This document shows positions 1 through 8,844 of a DNA stretch of 64,000 nt, piece after piece (the first letter of the stretch is position 1; each line of letters begins with the position of its first letter). The stretch is from GCA-003244245 sp963822695. Its GTDB lineage: Bacteria > Actinomycetota > Actinomycetes > Mycobacteriales > Pseudonocardiaceae. The DNA lies in NCBI GenBank assembly GCA_963822695.1, contig CAWGJH010000018.1, positions 1 to 64,000 on the forward strand, written 5' to 3'. The position numbers were made by a program, and so were the translations under genes. The notes below the pieces were generated by a model that was not told where the DNA came from, did no database searches, and saw only the letters and a list, made by a program, of their open reading frames with translations.

Positions 1-1600
1 TGAGAATGTGGCGATCTTGTGTGGGGCAGTCCTAGGGCTGGCCCGGCTCGCCCGGCTGGGACCACGGACCGCAGTGATGGTGGCGGGGCTGGCCCTGGTC
101 GGGTTCGTGGTGCTGTGCCGCCCATCGCCGAGCGTGCTGCGCGCCGCGGTGATGGGCGCCGTCATGCTGCTGGCCCTGGTGCTCGGCCGTCGCCGCTCGG
201 CAATTCCCGCGTTGTGCACGGCGATCCTCGTGCTGCTGCTGGTCGATCCGGCGCTCGGCGGTGACCCAGGGTTCACGCTCTCCGTGCTGGCCACCGGTGC
301 GCTGGTGCTCCTCGCCCCGGGCTGGGCGGAGGTGTTGCGCCGCCACGGGGTGCCACCGGGAATCGCCGAGGCACTCGCGGTGCCCGCCGCCGCTCACGTA
401 GTCACCGCGCCTGTGGTGGCGGGCCTGTCTGGTCAGGTGAGCCTGGTGGCGGTGCTGACCAACCTACTGGCCACCCCGGCGGTGGCGCCGGCGACGCTGC
501 TTGGCGTACTCGCTGCGGTACTCACGGTGGTGCACCCCGGTGCCGCCGTTGTCGTGGTGCGTCTGGCCGGACCGGCGGTGGCCTGGCTCGTGGGTGTTGG
601 TCACCAGGGGGCCGCGGTCCCCGATGGTGTGGTGCAATGGCCAGGCGGGGCCTATGGTGCGCTTCTGCTGGCGTTGATCGTCGTGGTGGTGCTACTCGCG
701 ATGCGGGCGCACCGGCTGCGGGTTCTCGCGGCGGCCGGGTTGGTCGGTGCCCTGCTGGTGTTCGTGCCGACGAGGTTCGTGCCGCTAGGTTGGCCAGCGG
801 CCGGCTGGGTCATGGTGGCCTGCGACGTCGGCCAGGGCGACGCGTTGGTACTGGCCACCGCCGAGCCCGGTCGGGCGGTGCTCGTCAACACGGGCCCCGA
901 CCCGGGACCAGTATCGGCCTGCCTCGACCGCCTCGGCGTCCGGCGGCTCGCCCTGGTCGTGATCAGCCATCTGCACGCCGACCACATCGGCGGGCTGGTC
1001 GGCGCGCTACGGGGACGGTCTGTCAGCGCCGTCGCGCTCGGTCCCGGACGTAGCCCCCCGTGGGCATTCGCCCAGGTTCTGCGGTCCGCGGCGCTGGCCC
1101 GCGTGCCGGTGGTCGCGTTGACTGCGGGGCAGCGACTGTCCTGGCCCGGTTTGGCGCTCGATGTGCTGGCCCCACTGCGGGACCCACCGCCGGTCGGGGA
1201 CCACCAGGCTGAGGTCGACGGCACTTCGGTGAACAACACCTCCGTTGTGCTCAGGGCGAGCACTCCCGCTGGTCGGGTGCTGCTCACCGGAGACGTGGAG
1301 CTCGATGCGCAGGCGGACCTGCTGGCCACCGGGACCGATCTGCATGCTGATGTGCTCAAGGTTCCGCACCATGGCTCGCGCTACGACAGCGAAGAGTTCC
1401 TTGCCGCGGTGCGACCGCGCGTGGCGATCGTCAGCGTCGGAGCGCACAACAGTTACGGCCAGCCCAGCCAGCACGTGATCGACGAACTCACTGGGGCAGG
1501 CGCCTGGGTGATGCGCACTGACCTGAAGGGAGATATCGCGGTGGTGGGTGGCCCCAGGCTCCAGGTGGTTGCGCGCGGAGCCATGGTGCGAGCGCCCTGA
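1..1600 (+). CDS. comEC: ComEC/Rec2-family DNA uptake protein, C-terminal part (5' end outside window)
   Basis: The frame is open to the left edge, so this is the C-terminal part (about 530 residues) of a protein that is usually 700-850 residues. The first 250 residues are hydrophobic competence-domain membrane helices. A metallo-beta-lactamase-like domain follows, opening with DVGQGDALVL and carrying the HLHADHIGG metal-binding signature near residue 320, then LTGD and VPHHGS. The family forms the inner-membrane channel for transforming DNA, and the MBL domain is thought to be a nuclease. Family and frame are clear. Whether this organism is competent is not known; a dprA-like gene at 10.1 kb is broken. 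Confidence 0.93.
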   Translation, partial: ENVAILCGAVLGLARLARLGPRTAVMVAGLALVGFVVLCRPSPSVLRAAVMGAVMLLALVLGRRRSAIPALCTAILVLLLVDPALGGDPGFTLSVLATGALVLLAPGWAEVLRRHGVPPGIAEALAVPAAAHVVTAPVVAGLSGQVSLVAVLTNLLATPAVAPATLLGVLAAVLTVVHPGAAVVVVRLAGPAVAWLVGVGHQGAAVPDGVVQWPGGAYGALLLALIVVVVLLAMRAHRLRVLAAAGLVGALLVFVPTRFVPLGWPAAGWVMVACDVGQGDALVLATAEPGRAVLVNTGPDPGPVSACLDRLGVRRLALVVISHLHADHIGGLVGALRGRSVSAVALGPGRSPPWAFAQVLRSAALARVPVVALTAGQRLSWPGLALDVLAPLRDPPPVGDHQAEVDGTSVNNTSVVLRASTPAGRVLLTGDVELDAQADLLATGTDLHADVLKVPHHGSRYDSEEFLAAVRPRVAIVSVGAHNSYGQPSQHVIDELTGAGAWVMRTDLKGDIAVVGGPRLQVVARGAMVRAP

Positions 1601-1676
1601 AAGGCTAGTGTGGCAACCCGTTCGTGACATGAAAAACGCGTCATCGGCGGCGTGCGGCCAGCTCAGCTTCCGAGGG

Positions 1677-2942
1677 TCAGCTTCTGAGGGCCTCGCGGAC
1701 GGCCTTGGCGTTCGGCGGCACGGTGGCTCGCGGTCCCAGGTGGTCTTCCACAGCGTCCAGGGTCTTGAGCCCGTCGCCGGTGATGAGCAGGACGGTTTCG
1801 GCGTCGGGGTCGAGCCGGCCGCACTCGACGAGCTTCTTCGCGCAGGCCACCGTTACCCCCCCGGCGGTCTCAGCGAAGATCCCTTCGGTGCGGGCCAGCA
1901 GCCGGATACCCTCGACCACCTCAGCGTCGCTGACGTCCTCGATCGCGCCGTTGGTGCGGCGGACGGCATCCAACACATAGGGGCCGTCGGCGGGCGCACC
2001 GATCGCCAGCGAGCGTGCGATGGTGTCCGGTCGGACCGGTATGATCACGTCGCGGCCGGCTTTGAAGGCCGCGGATACCGGTGCACAGCCGGTGGCCTGG
2101 GCCCCGAACACCCGGTACGGCAAGGGCTGCACCAGGCCCAGTTCGGTGAACTCGCGGAAACCCTTGTCCACCTTGGTCAGCTGCGAGCCGGAGGCGATCG
2201 GCACCACGATCTGATCGGGCAGCCGCCAACCGAGTTGCTCGGCGACCTCGTAACCCAGCGTCTTGGAGCCCTCGGCATAGTAAGGCCGGACATTGACGTT
2301 GACGAATGCCCAGTCCTCGTGTTCTGTGGCGAGTTCGGTGGCCAGCCGGTTGACGTCGTCGTAGGTGCCGTCCACCGCGATCAGCGCACCGTCGTAGACC
2401 GCGGTGGTGAGCACCTTGGCTCGTTCCAAGGAGGAGGGGATGAGCACCACCGACTCCCAGCCGGCGCGGGCGGCCGCAGCGGCCACCGCGTTCGCGAGGT
2501 TGCCGGTTAACGGGCAGGCAAGGACGCGAAAACCGAGCTGTCGAGCGGCGGCCAGCGCGACCGCCACCACCCGGTCCTTAAACGAGTGTGTCGGGTTTCC
2601 GGTGTCGTCCTTGACCCACAGCCGGCGGATCCCCAACGCCTTGGCGAGTCGGTCGGCGCGGATCAGGCGGGTCAGGCCGGGCTGGATGTTCGGGTGTTCG
2701 TCGACATCGTCCGGCACTGGCAGCAGCCTGCGATAGCGCCAGATCGATCGGGGCCCCGATTCGATGTCCGAACGGGTGACGCGACCGAAGTCGTAGCCGA
2801 CCTCCAGCGGTCCGAAGCACTCGGCACAGGCAAACTCCGCGGCCAGTGGTGTGCTGAATCCACATTCTCGACAGACCAGCTGGCGCGCAAGTCCCAGGTC
2901 TAGGTCAGTGGTGATCGTGGCAGTGCTGGGCGTGCCAGTCAT
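1677..2942 (-). CDS. thrC: Threonine synthase (PLP-dependent)
   Basis: 421 residues. A zinc-ribbon-like N-terminus (CRECG...CAEC, residues 24-42) is followed by a fold-type II PLP domain. The PLP lysine lies in HSFKDR near residue 122, followed by the GNLANAVAAAAARAG loop; a Gly-rich phosphate-binding loop is near the C-terminus (ITGDGLK). The reaction is O-phosphohomoserine to threonine plus phosphate. The ATG at 2942 has GGAGAGG just upstream. The leader carries a strong match to the SAM-I riboswitch, unusual for a threonine gene and suggesting control by methionine or SAM status. A related threonine-synthase-like enzyme acting in sulfur metabolism cannot be excluded by eye. Confidence 0.88.
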   Translation of the reverse strand: MTGTPSTATITTDLDLGLARQLVCRECGFSTPLAAEFACAECFGPLEVGYDFGRVTRSDIESGPRSIWRYRRLLPVPDDVDEHPNIQPGLTRLIRADRLAKALGIRRLWVKDDTGNPTHSFKDRVVAVALAAARQLGFRVLACPLTGNLANAVAAAAARAGWESVVLIPSSLERAKVLTTAVYDGALIAVDGTYDDVNRLATELATEHEDWAFVNVNVRPYYAEGSKTLGYEVAEQLGWRLPDQIVVPIASGSQLTKVDKGFREFTELGLVQPLPYRVFGAQATGCAPVSAAFKAGRDVIIPVRPDTIARSLAIGAPADGPYVLDAVRRTNGAIEDVSDAEVVEGIRLLARTEGIFAETAGGVTVACAKKLVECGRLDPDAETVLLITGDGLKTLDAVEDHLGPRATVPPNAKAVREALRS

Positions 2943-2956
2943 CGCGAGGTCCTCTC

Positions 2957-3088
2957 CTCATCTCTCCCGCACGGCGGGTCGGAATTGGCACCGTGATCGC
3001 AAGCGCCTCGCGGTATGAAGACATGCGCGTCAGCTAGCGTCGGTTGCCGGGGCTTCGTCGGGCCGATCCCTCTGCCCCTCTGGATGAG
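2957..3088 (-). promoter_or_regulatory. SAM-I (S-box) riboswitch upstream of thrC
   Basis: Read on the minus strand, the leader opens with CTCATCCAGAGGGGCAGAGG, continues GGATCGGCCCGACGAAGCC and CCGGCAACC (the S-box kink-turn and core), then GGTGCCAATTCCGACC (the P3/P4 core), and closes with GAGATGAG, which pairs with the opening CTCATC to form P1. These are the conserved S-box blocks in the right order. The P1 3' strand lies directly against the ribosome binding site GGAGAGG, so ligand-dependent occlusion of translation start is the likely mechanism (inference). Confidence 0.9.
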
Positions 3089-3150
3089 CTGTATTCAGTT
3101 GTCAGCCTCACCGTACGGCAGCCGGTACCGACCGCTCAACCACGCCCACG

Positions 3151-4176
3151 ATGCGGGAGCACGCGCTCGGCTCGCCACCCGATGCGAGGATGGGCGGCGT
3201 GAACTCCCTGACGGTCACGTCCGCACCGCTGCACCTGATCCTCGGCGAGGAGGAACTGCTGGTTGAGCGCGCCGTGCAGGCTGTCGTAGCGGCGGCGCGG
3301 CAGGCCGACCCGCAGACCGAAGTGCGCCGAGTGCGCACCACCGACCTGGCTCCCGGCGAGCTTGACGAGTTGGTCAGCCCGTCGTTGTTCGCCCCGAGGC
3401 GGGTGGTGGTACTGGGTGCTGCCCATGAAGCGGGTAAGGACATTGCCGATGCGGTCCTGGACCATGTGCGACATCTGTCGGAGGGCGCGGGGGACATTGC
3501 CCTCGTCGTGGTGCACGCGGGGGGCGCTCGCGGTAAGGCGCTGCTCGACGCGCTGCGCACGGCCGGTGCCGCGGTCATCGAATGTCCCCGGGTCACCCGT
3601 TTCGAGGACCGAGCCGGCTTTGTGCGCAACGAGGTCCACCGCGCCGGTGGGCGGATCAGCGCAGGTGCGGTCACCGCTCTGCTTGATGCGGTCGGTTCCG
3701 AGCTGCGTGAACTTGCCTCGGCCGCAGCCCAGCTCACCACCGACAGCGGCGGCTCGGTCGACGAGGCCGCAGTGCGCCGCTATCACCGGGGCCGTGCTGA
3801 GGTCACCGGATTCTCGGTCGCGGAGAAGGTGATGACCGGGGACCACGCCGGGGCTCTGGAGATGCTGCGCTGGGCGATGCAGCTGGGTGTGCCGCACGTC
3901 CTGGTCGCCGACGCGCTGGCCGACGCCGTGCGTACGGTTGCCCGGGTGAGCGCCTCGGGTGGCGCTGACCCGTACCGGCTTGCCAGCACGCTGGGCATGC
4001 CACCGTGGAAGGTCAAGAAGGCGATGGCGCAGGCCCGTGGCTGGGAGCGCGACGGGCTAGCCCAGGCGATCCAGCTGGTCGCAGCGCTCAACGCCGATGT
4101 CAAGGGAGTGGCTGCGGACGCTGATTACGCACTGGAACGCGCGGTACTCGCCCTGTGCGCCGCCCGCCGCCGCTGA
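3151..4176 (+). CDS. holA: DNA polymerase III delta subunit
   Basis: 341 residues from the ATG at 3151. The GTG at 3199 (VNSLTVTSAPLHLILGEEELL), preceded by GCGAGGATG, is an equally good start and gives a more typical N-terminus of about 325 residues. LHLILGEEELLVERAV is the usual opening of actinobacterial HolA. The RVTRFEDRAGFVRNEVHRAG region and the C-terminal collar helices (PPWKVKKAMAQARGW) fit the clamp-loader delta subunit, which opens the beta clamp. Convergent with rpsT; the stop codon sits inside the first of three tandem hairpins. Confidence 0.92.
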   Translation: MREHALGSPPDARMGGVNSLTVTSAPLHLILGEEELLVERAVQAVVAAARQADPQTEVRRVRTTDLAPGELDELVSPSLFAPRRVVVLGAAHEAGKDIADAVLDHVRHLSEGAGDIALVVVHAGGARGKALLDALRTAGAAVIECPRVTRFEDRAGFVRNEVHRAGGRISAGAVTALLDAVGSELRELASAAAQLTTDSGGSVDEAAVRRYHRGRAEVTGFSVAEKVMTGDHAGALEMLRWAMQLGVPHVLVADALADAVRTVARVSASGGADPYRLASTLGMPPWKVKKAMAQARGWERDGLAQAIQLVAALNADVKGVAADADYALERAVLALCAARRR

Positions 4177-4233
4177 GCGGCGTAGTGGCTGACTGCCGCT
4201 GAGCGGCGGGTTAACTTACTGCCGCTGAGCGGT
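4169..4233. terminator. Three tandem hairpins between convergent holA and rpsT
   Basis: GCCGCTGAGCGGC, a 6-bp-arm inverted repeat with one loop base, occurs at 4169-4181 and 4195-4207, and as GCCGCTGAGCGGT at 4221-4233. The spacing is exactly 26 bp. The first copy contains the holA stop codon and the third ends next to the rpsT stop codon. The array lies between two convergent genes and is symmetric, so a bidirectional transcription end is the natural reading. There is no T-tract, which is common in actinobacterial terminators. Confidence 0.6.
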
Positions 4234-4234
4234 G

Positions 4235-4495
4235 TTACAGCTGGTTGGCTCGCTGAGCCATCGACGATTTGCGGTTCGCCGCTTGATTGCGGTGGATGAC
4301 GCCCTTGCTCACGGCCTTGTCCAGCTGGCGGCTGGCAGTCTGCAGCGCGCCCAGCGCCCGGTCTTTCTCGCCGGCAGCCGCAGCCTCGCGGAACCGGCGG
4401 ATCGCAGTCTTCAGCGACGACTTGATGGACTTGTTGCGCAGTCGCGCCTTCTCGTTGGTCCGGATCCGCTTCAGCTGCGATTTGATGTTGGCCAC
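4235..4495 (-). CDS. rpsT: 30S ribosomal protein S20
   Basis: 86 residues, the normal length of bacterial S20. It is lysine- and arginine-rich and opens with MANIKSQLKRIRTNEKAR, with the typical SLKTAIRRFREA and VHRNQAANRKS segments. It binds 16S rRNA and is assembled early into the 30S subunit. Monocistronic and convergent with holA, as in many actinobacteria. Confidence 0.97.
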   Translation of the reverse strand: MANIKSQLKRIRTNEKARLRNKSIKSSLKTAIRRFREAAAAGEKDRALGALQTASRQLDKAVSKGVIHRNQAANRKSSMAQRANQL

Positions 4496-4674
4496 GCGTG
4501 TACCTTCGATCTCGCCTTCCGTAGGGAGTGCCGTCGCGCGGCACGGTGGACGATCGTAACAGCCGGTATGACCGGCCCAGAGGATGGCTCCAGCCGCAGC
4601 TTCCTCGAAGGTGTCGGGGACTCTGCTGCGGGCCCGACCGCAGTGTGGCTGCAGCGGGCCGTGGCAAGCAGGTC

Positions 4675-5139
4675 CTAGAAAACCCGGTAGGGCAGGAACT
4701 TACCGTCCAACACCAGCCGCACCCGGTCGCCCTTGGGATCTTCGTGGCGTTCGAACGATAGCTCGAAGTCGATGGCGCTCATGATGCCGTCGCCGAACTC
4801 CTCACGGATCAGCTCGGCCAGCGTGCTGCCGTAGACTTGCACCATCTCCTGCAGCCGGGATACCACCGGTTCGGTGGTATCGACTACGTCCGCACCGCGC
4901 ACCGCCGGCAGCTGCAGAGCGTCGACGACGTCGTCGTCCAGGTGCAGCAGCCGCCCCAACGTGTGCGCTTGCTCGGCATCCAGTGGCTGCTGGCCCAGCA
5001 CGGCCGACGTGCTCCACACCAGCGAGCGGTCCAGACTCTTCGCGATCGTCGTCCAGGACACCTGGAGACGGTGTTTGGCGGCCAGTGCGGCGGACGCGGC
5101 TTTCTTGCGTCCCAGAGCGGGCAGCGGAACGATCGTCAC
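4675..5139 (-). CDS. cynS: Cyanate hydratase (cyanase)
   Basis: The GTG at 5139 is chosen because GGGAGGA lies 9 nt upstream and gives 154 residues, matching the E. coli enzyme (156). The reading frame extends 21 codons further upstream with no good ribosome binding site. The C-terminal catalytic domain is well conserved: RLQEMVQVYGSTL and EEFGDGIMSAIDFEL carry the Arg, Glu and Ser that form the decamer active site, and the protein ends DGKFLPYRVF. It converts cyanate and bicarbonate to ammonia and CO2. No carbonic anhydrase or cyanate transporter gene is adjacent, so it stands alone. Confidence 0.92.
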   Translation of the reverse strand: MTIVPLPALGRKKAASAALAAKHRLQVSWTTIAKSLDRSLVWSTSAVLGQQPLDAEQAHTLGRLLHLDDDVVDALQLPAVRGADVVDTTEPVVSRLQEMVQVYGSTLAELIREEFGDGIMSAIDFELSFERHEDPKGDRVRLVLDGKFLPYRVF

Positions 5140-5323
5140 GTGCGGGGCTCCTCCCGGTAGGGTGCTGACTTCGATCATCCTGGAGCGTCCGGTCGGTATC
5201 ACGCAGCCGAGAGCGAACAGCCCTCATGACTGTCAGGGTCGGATGGCAAGAGCCCGGCGGCGCGGGTGCCCTCGATGCCACGTGCGACCATGACGTGATC
5301 CCCTGCCACCCGAGGACTGCTGA

Positions 5324-7162
5324 GTGACCACGTTCGCCGACAAGACGTTCACCCCTCCCGAACTGATCCGCAACTTCTGTGTCATCGCGCACATCGATCA
5401 CGGCAAGTCCACCCTGGCTGACCGGATGCTGCAGCTCACCGGCGTGCTAGACGCGCGCAACTACCGTGCGCAGTACCTCGACCGGATGGACATCGAGCGC
5501 GAGCGAGGCATCACCATCAAGGCGCAGAACGTCCGGCTGCCCTGGCGGGTCAACGGCGTCGACCACGTGCTGCACTTGATTGACACCCCTGGTCACGTGG
5601 ACTTCACCTACGAGGTATCCCGCGCGCTGGAAGCGTGTGAGGGCGCCGTGCTGCTGGTGGACGCCGCGCAGGGCATCGAGGCGCAGACGTTGGCGAACCT
5701 GTATCTGGCGCTGGAGAAGGATCTGCGGATCATTCCGGTGCTCAACAAGATTGACCTGCCGGCGGCCGAGCCGGACCGCTACGCCGCCGAGCTGGCGCAT
5801 ATCCTCGGCTGCCAGCCCGACGACGTGCTGCGGGTCAGCGCGAAGACCGGCCAGGGCGTGCGGGAGTTGCTCGACGTGGTGGTCGCGCAGGTTCCGGCCC
5901 CGGTCGGGGACAGCACGGCGCCGACCCGGGCGATGATCTTCGACTCGGTCTATGACTCCTACCGGGGTGTGGTCACCTACATCCGGGTGGTGGACGGGCG
6001 GATCGTCCCGCGGGACCGGATCCGGATGATGTCCACCAACGCGACCCACGAGTTGCTCGAGGTCGGCATCATCTCGCCCGATCAGAAGCCGTGTGACGGC
6101 TTGGGCGTCGGCGAGGTCGGCTACCTTATGACCGGCGTGAAGGACGTCCGGCAGTCCCGGGTCGGGGACACCGTCACCAGCGAGCGGGGCGGTGCCACCG
6201 TGGCGCTGTCCGGCTACCGCACTCCCACGCCGATGGTGTTCGCCGGGCTGTACCCGATGGACGGCTCGGACTACCCGGAGCTGCGCGATGCGCTGGACAA
6301 GCTGCGGCTCAACGATGCCGCGCTGAGCTACCAGCCGGAGACCTCCGCCGCGCTGGGGTTCGGTTTCCGCTGCGGGTTCCTCGGCCTGCTGCACCTGGAG
6401 ATCACCCGGGACCGGCTGGAGCGCGAGTTCGACCTCGACCTCATCTCCACCGCACCCAATGTGGTCTACCGGGTGGTCCGCGACGACGCTACCGAGCAGA
6501 TCGTCACCAACCCTGCGGACTGGCCCGACGGAAAGGTCGCTGAGGTGCACGAACCGGTGGTCCGCTGCACCGTCATCGCCCCATCGGAATTCGTCGGCAC
6601 GATCATGGAGCTCTGCCAGGGCCGCCGTGGCGCCCTGCTGGGGATGGACTACCTGTCGGAGTCGAGGGTGGAGCTACGCTACACCCTGCCGATGGCCGAG
6701 ATCGTGTTCGACTTCTTCGACGCGCTGAAGTCCCGCACTCGCGGCTACGCCTCCATGGACTACGAGGAGGCCGGAGAGCAGATCGCCGACCTGGTCAAGG
6801 TGGACATCCTGCTGCAGGGCGAGCCGGTGGACGCGTTCTCCGCGATCGTGCACCGTGAGGCCGCCTACGGCTACGGCACTTCAATGGTGACCAGGCTGCG
6901 CAAGCTCATCCCGCGCCAGCAGTTCGAGGTGCCGATCCAGGCCGCGATCGGCTCTCGGATCATCGCCCGGGAGACCATCCGCGCCATCCGCAAGGACGTG
7001 CTGGCCAAGTGCTACGGCGGGGACATCACCCGCAAGCGCAAGTTGCTGGAGAAGCAGAAGGAGGGCAAGAAGCGGATGAAGACAATCGGGCGGGTCGAGG
7101 TCCCCCAGGAGGCTTTCGTCGCCGCACTGTCCACCGACGACTCGGCGAAGCCGAGGAAGTAG
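5324..7162 (+). CDS. lepA: Elongation factor 4 (LepA back-translocase)
   Basis: 612 residues from GTG at 5324. The GTPase motifs are AHIDHGKST, RERGITI, DTPGHVDF and NKIDLP, followed by EF-G-like domains and the LepA-specific C-terminus ending in GDITRKRKLLEKQKEGKKRMK, which binds the tRNA acceptor region. EF4 acts on stalled or mis-translocated ribosomes. The length is normal. The gene is convergent with the next gene, only 22 bp away. Confidence 0.97.
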   Translation: MTTFADKTFTPPELIRNFCVIAHIDHGKSTLADRMLQLTGVLDARNYRAQYLDRMDIERERGITIKAQNVRLPWRVNGVDHVLHLIDTPGHVDFTYEVSRALEACEGAVLLVDAAQGIEAQTLANLYLALEKDLRIIPVLNKIDLPAAEPDRYAAELAHILGCQPDDVLRVSAKTGQGVRELLDVVVAQVPAPVGDSTAPTRAMIFDSVYDSYRGVVTYIRVVDGRIVPRDRIRMMSTNATHELLEVGIISPDQKPCDGLGVGEVGYLMTGVKDVRQSRVGDTVTSERGGATVALSGYRTPTPMVFAGLYPMDGSDYPELRDALDKLRLNDAALSYQPETSAALGFGFRCGFLGLLHLEITRDRLEREFDLDLISTAPNVVYRVVRDDATEQIVTNPADWPDGKVAEVHEPVVRCTVIAPSEFVGTIMELCQGRRGALLGMDYLSESRVELRYTLPMAEIVFDFFDALKSRTRGYASMDYEEAGEQIADLVKVDILLQGEPVDAFSAIVHREAAYGYGTSMVTRLRKLIPRQQFEVPIQAAIGSRIIARETIRAIRKDVLAKCYGGDITRKRKLLEKQKEGKKRMKTIGRVEVPQEAFVAALSTDDSAKPRK

Positions 7163-7184
7163 CGGACGCGGATCAGATGCGCGC

Positions 7185-8150
7185 TCAGCGGGTGAGGACG
7201 ATCTTGCCGGCGGTGTCGCCGTCGAGCATCGCCGTGAAGCCCCGCTCGGCCTCGGACATCGGTAACTCGGCGCCGATCTGCGGGCGCACCCCGGTGATGT
7301 CCAGAAAGGACAACAGGTCGCGCAGTTCGTCGCGGGTACCCATGGTGGAGCCGACCATCCGCAGCTGCAGGAAGAATAGCCGCTGCAGCTCGGCGCGCTC
7401 GGCGTCGCCGCTGGTGGCGCCGCTGCAGACGATGATGCCGCCCGGCTTGAGCGACTTCACCGAATGGGACCAGGTTGCCCTGCCGACCGTCTCGAACACC
7501 GCATCCACCCGCTCGGGCAGCCGAGCGCCGGGCTCAAACGCCTGGTGCGCACCCAGCGAGCGGGCCAGCCCACGCTTGCCCTCGGTGCGCCCGGTCACCC
7601 AGACTCGCATCCCGGCGGCCCGGCCAAGCTGGATCAATGCCGTGGACACCCCACCCGAGGCGCCCTGCACGAGCATGGTCTGCCCGGCCCGCAGCCCGGA
7701 TTTGACGAACAGCATCCGGTAGGCGGTGAGCCAGGCGGTACCCATGCAGGCCGCCTCCGGGAAGGCCAGTGACGGCGGCTTGGGTACCACATTGCGTGCT
7801 GGCACCACGACGGTGTCGGCGAAGGTACCCGGCAGCGTCTCGGTGAGCAGCGAGCGGCGCGGATCCAGGGTCTCGTCGCCGATCCAGCCCGGGCTGGTCA
7901 GCACCGGGTAGATCACCACCTCAGAGCCGTCGGGCAGCACTCCGGCGCCGTCACATCCCAGGATCATCGGAAACCGCTCGGGTGCGATGCCCACCCCGCG
8001 CAGCGTCCACAGGTCGTGCATGTTCAGGCTGGCTGCTACGACGGTGACCGTCACGGCGCCGTCGGGCACGTCTGGGTCAGGGCGGTCTCCGATGCGCAGC
8101 GAGGCCAGCGGGTCGTGGGGATTCGGCTCGGAGGCGTACACGGCGAACAT
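7185..8150 (-). CDS. Zinc-independent MDR oxidoreductase (quinone oxidoreductase-like)
   Basis: 321 residues from the ATG at 8150; a GTG at 8174 would add eight residues. A GroES-like N-terminal domain (MHDLWTLRGVGI, GCDGAGV) is followed by a Rossmann NADP domain with the GASGGVSTALIQLGRAAG loop. No structural zinc cysteines are seen. The enzyme should reduce quinones or enones with NADPH; the substrate is unknown. It is a lone gene in the lepA neighbourhood, as in several actinomycetes. Confidence 0.82.
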   Translation of the reverse strand: MFAVYASEPNPHDPLASLRIGDRPDPDVPDGAVTVTVVAASLNMHDLWTLRGVGIAPERFPMILGCDGAGVLPDGSEVVIYPVLTSPGWIGDETLDPRRSLLTETLPGTFADTVVVPARNVVPKPPSLAFPEAACMGTAWLTAYRMLFVKSGLRAGQTMLVQGASGGVSTALIQLGRAAGMRVWVTGRTEGKRGLARSLGAHQAFEPGARLPERVDAVFETVGRATWSHSVKSLKPGGIIVCSGATSGDAERAELQRLFFLQLRMVGSTMGTRDELRDLLSFLDITGVRPQIGAELPMSEAERGFTAMLDGDTAGKIVLTR

Positions 8151-8205
8151 GCCGCCCAACCTAGTGTTGGCCACACGGCATCTCCCGGCGAGTTACCCTG
8201 CGGTT

Positions 8206-8427
8206 GTGCTGTGGGCGGGGTGGGACGCGGTGAGCCGGTGGTGGGACGGGGTTGAGCTGTGGCTCACCCAGCTCGGGCTCGTGCCGCAAGTGGCCCTGCT
8301 CATGCTGGTGTTGCTGCCGGTCTGCTGGTGGGCCGCCCGGGCGCTGGACCGGGCTGTTGGCCTGATCTTCGAACGGCTCGGTTACCGCGATGCCGTGGAC
8401 GCAGAGGATGCGCGGGAGCCCCGGTGA
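8206..8427 (+). CDS. Small single-span membrane protein
   Basis: 73 residues from GTG at 8206. The Trp-rich N-terminus (VLWAGWDAVSRWW) is followed by one clear transmembrane helix (VALLMLVLLPVCWWAARAL) and an acidic tail. The stop overlaps the RNase start by 4 bp (GTGA), so the two are translationally coupled. I do not recognise the family; the coupling suggests a role in membrane handling of the secreted RNase, but that is inference. Confidence 0.65.
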   Translation: MLWAGWDAVSRWWDGVELWLTQLGLVPQVALLMLVLLPVCWWAARALDRAVGLIFERLGYRDAVDAEDAREPR

Positions 8428-8840
8428 ACTCCCGCCGTCGGGTCAGCGCCGCGCTGATCGGCCTGCTCGTGCTGGTGACCGGCGGCGCCGTGGGGCGCCA
8501 CGCGCTGTCCGCCCCACCCGTCGGTGACCGGCCGTCGGTGGTCGCCTCGGCGACTGGCCTGCCGGTCCGGGCCTTGTCGCAGCTACCACCGCAGGCCGCA
8601 CAGGTGTGGCAGCTGATCCAGCACGGCGGCCCGTTCCAGTACCGGCAGGACGGGGTGGTGTTCGGCAACCGGGAGAGACGCTTGCCGCCGCGGCAGTCCG
8701 GCTTCTACCGGGAGTACACCGTCCCGATACCGGGAGAACACGACCGGGGCCCCCGCCGCCTGATCACCGGCGGTGCCACCGAGCTGTACTACACCGGCGA
8801 CCACTATGTGTCCTTCGTCGCGGTCGATCCGAAGCGGTAA
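8424..8840 (+). CDS. Secreted guanyl-specific ribonuclease (RNase Sa/barnase family)
   Basis: 138 residues. Arg-rich N-region and hydrophobic helix (residues 3-28) form a signal peptide or anchor; there is no lipobox. From about residue 45 the mature part aligns by eye to Streptomyces RNase Sa: LPPQA, GPFQYRQDGVVFGNRE, YREYTVPIPG, RRLITG, YYTGDHY. The catalytic Glu (E97), Arg pair (R108, R112) and His (H127) corresponding to E54, R65, R69 and H85 of RNase Sa are present, so it should cleave RNA 3' of guanosine. The cysteines of RNase Sa are absent. Followed by its barstar gene 4 bp downstream. Confidence 0.92.
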   Translation: MNSRRRVSAALIGLLVLVTGGAVGRHALSAPPVGDRPSVVASATGLPVRALSQLPPQAAQVWQLIQHGGPFQYRQDGVVFGNRERRLPPRQSGFYREYTVPIPGEHDRGPRRLITGGATELYYTGDHYVSFVAVDPKR

Positions 8841-8844
8841 GGCC

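Noticed and set aside
1548..2510. Long open frame of 320 codons on the plus strand
   Set aside because: It is antisense to thrC; in GC-rich DNA the mirror frame of a real gene is often open. No recognisable domain.
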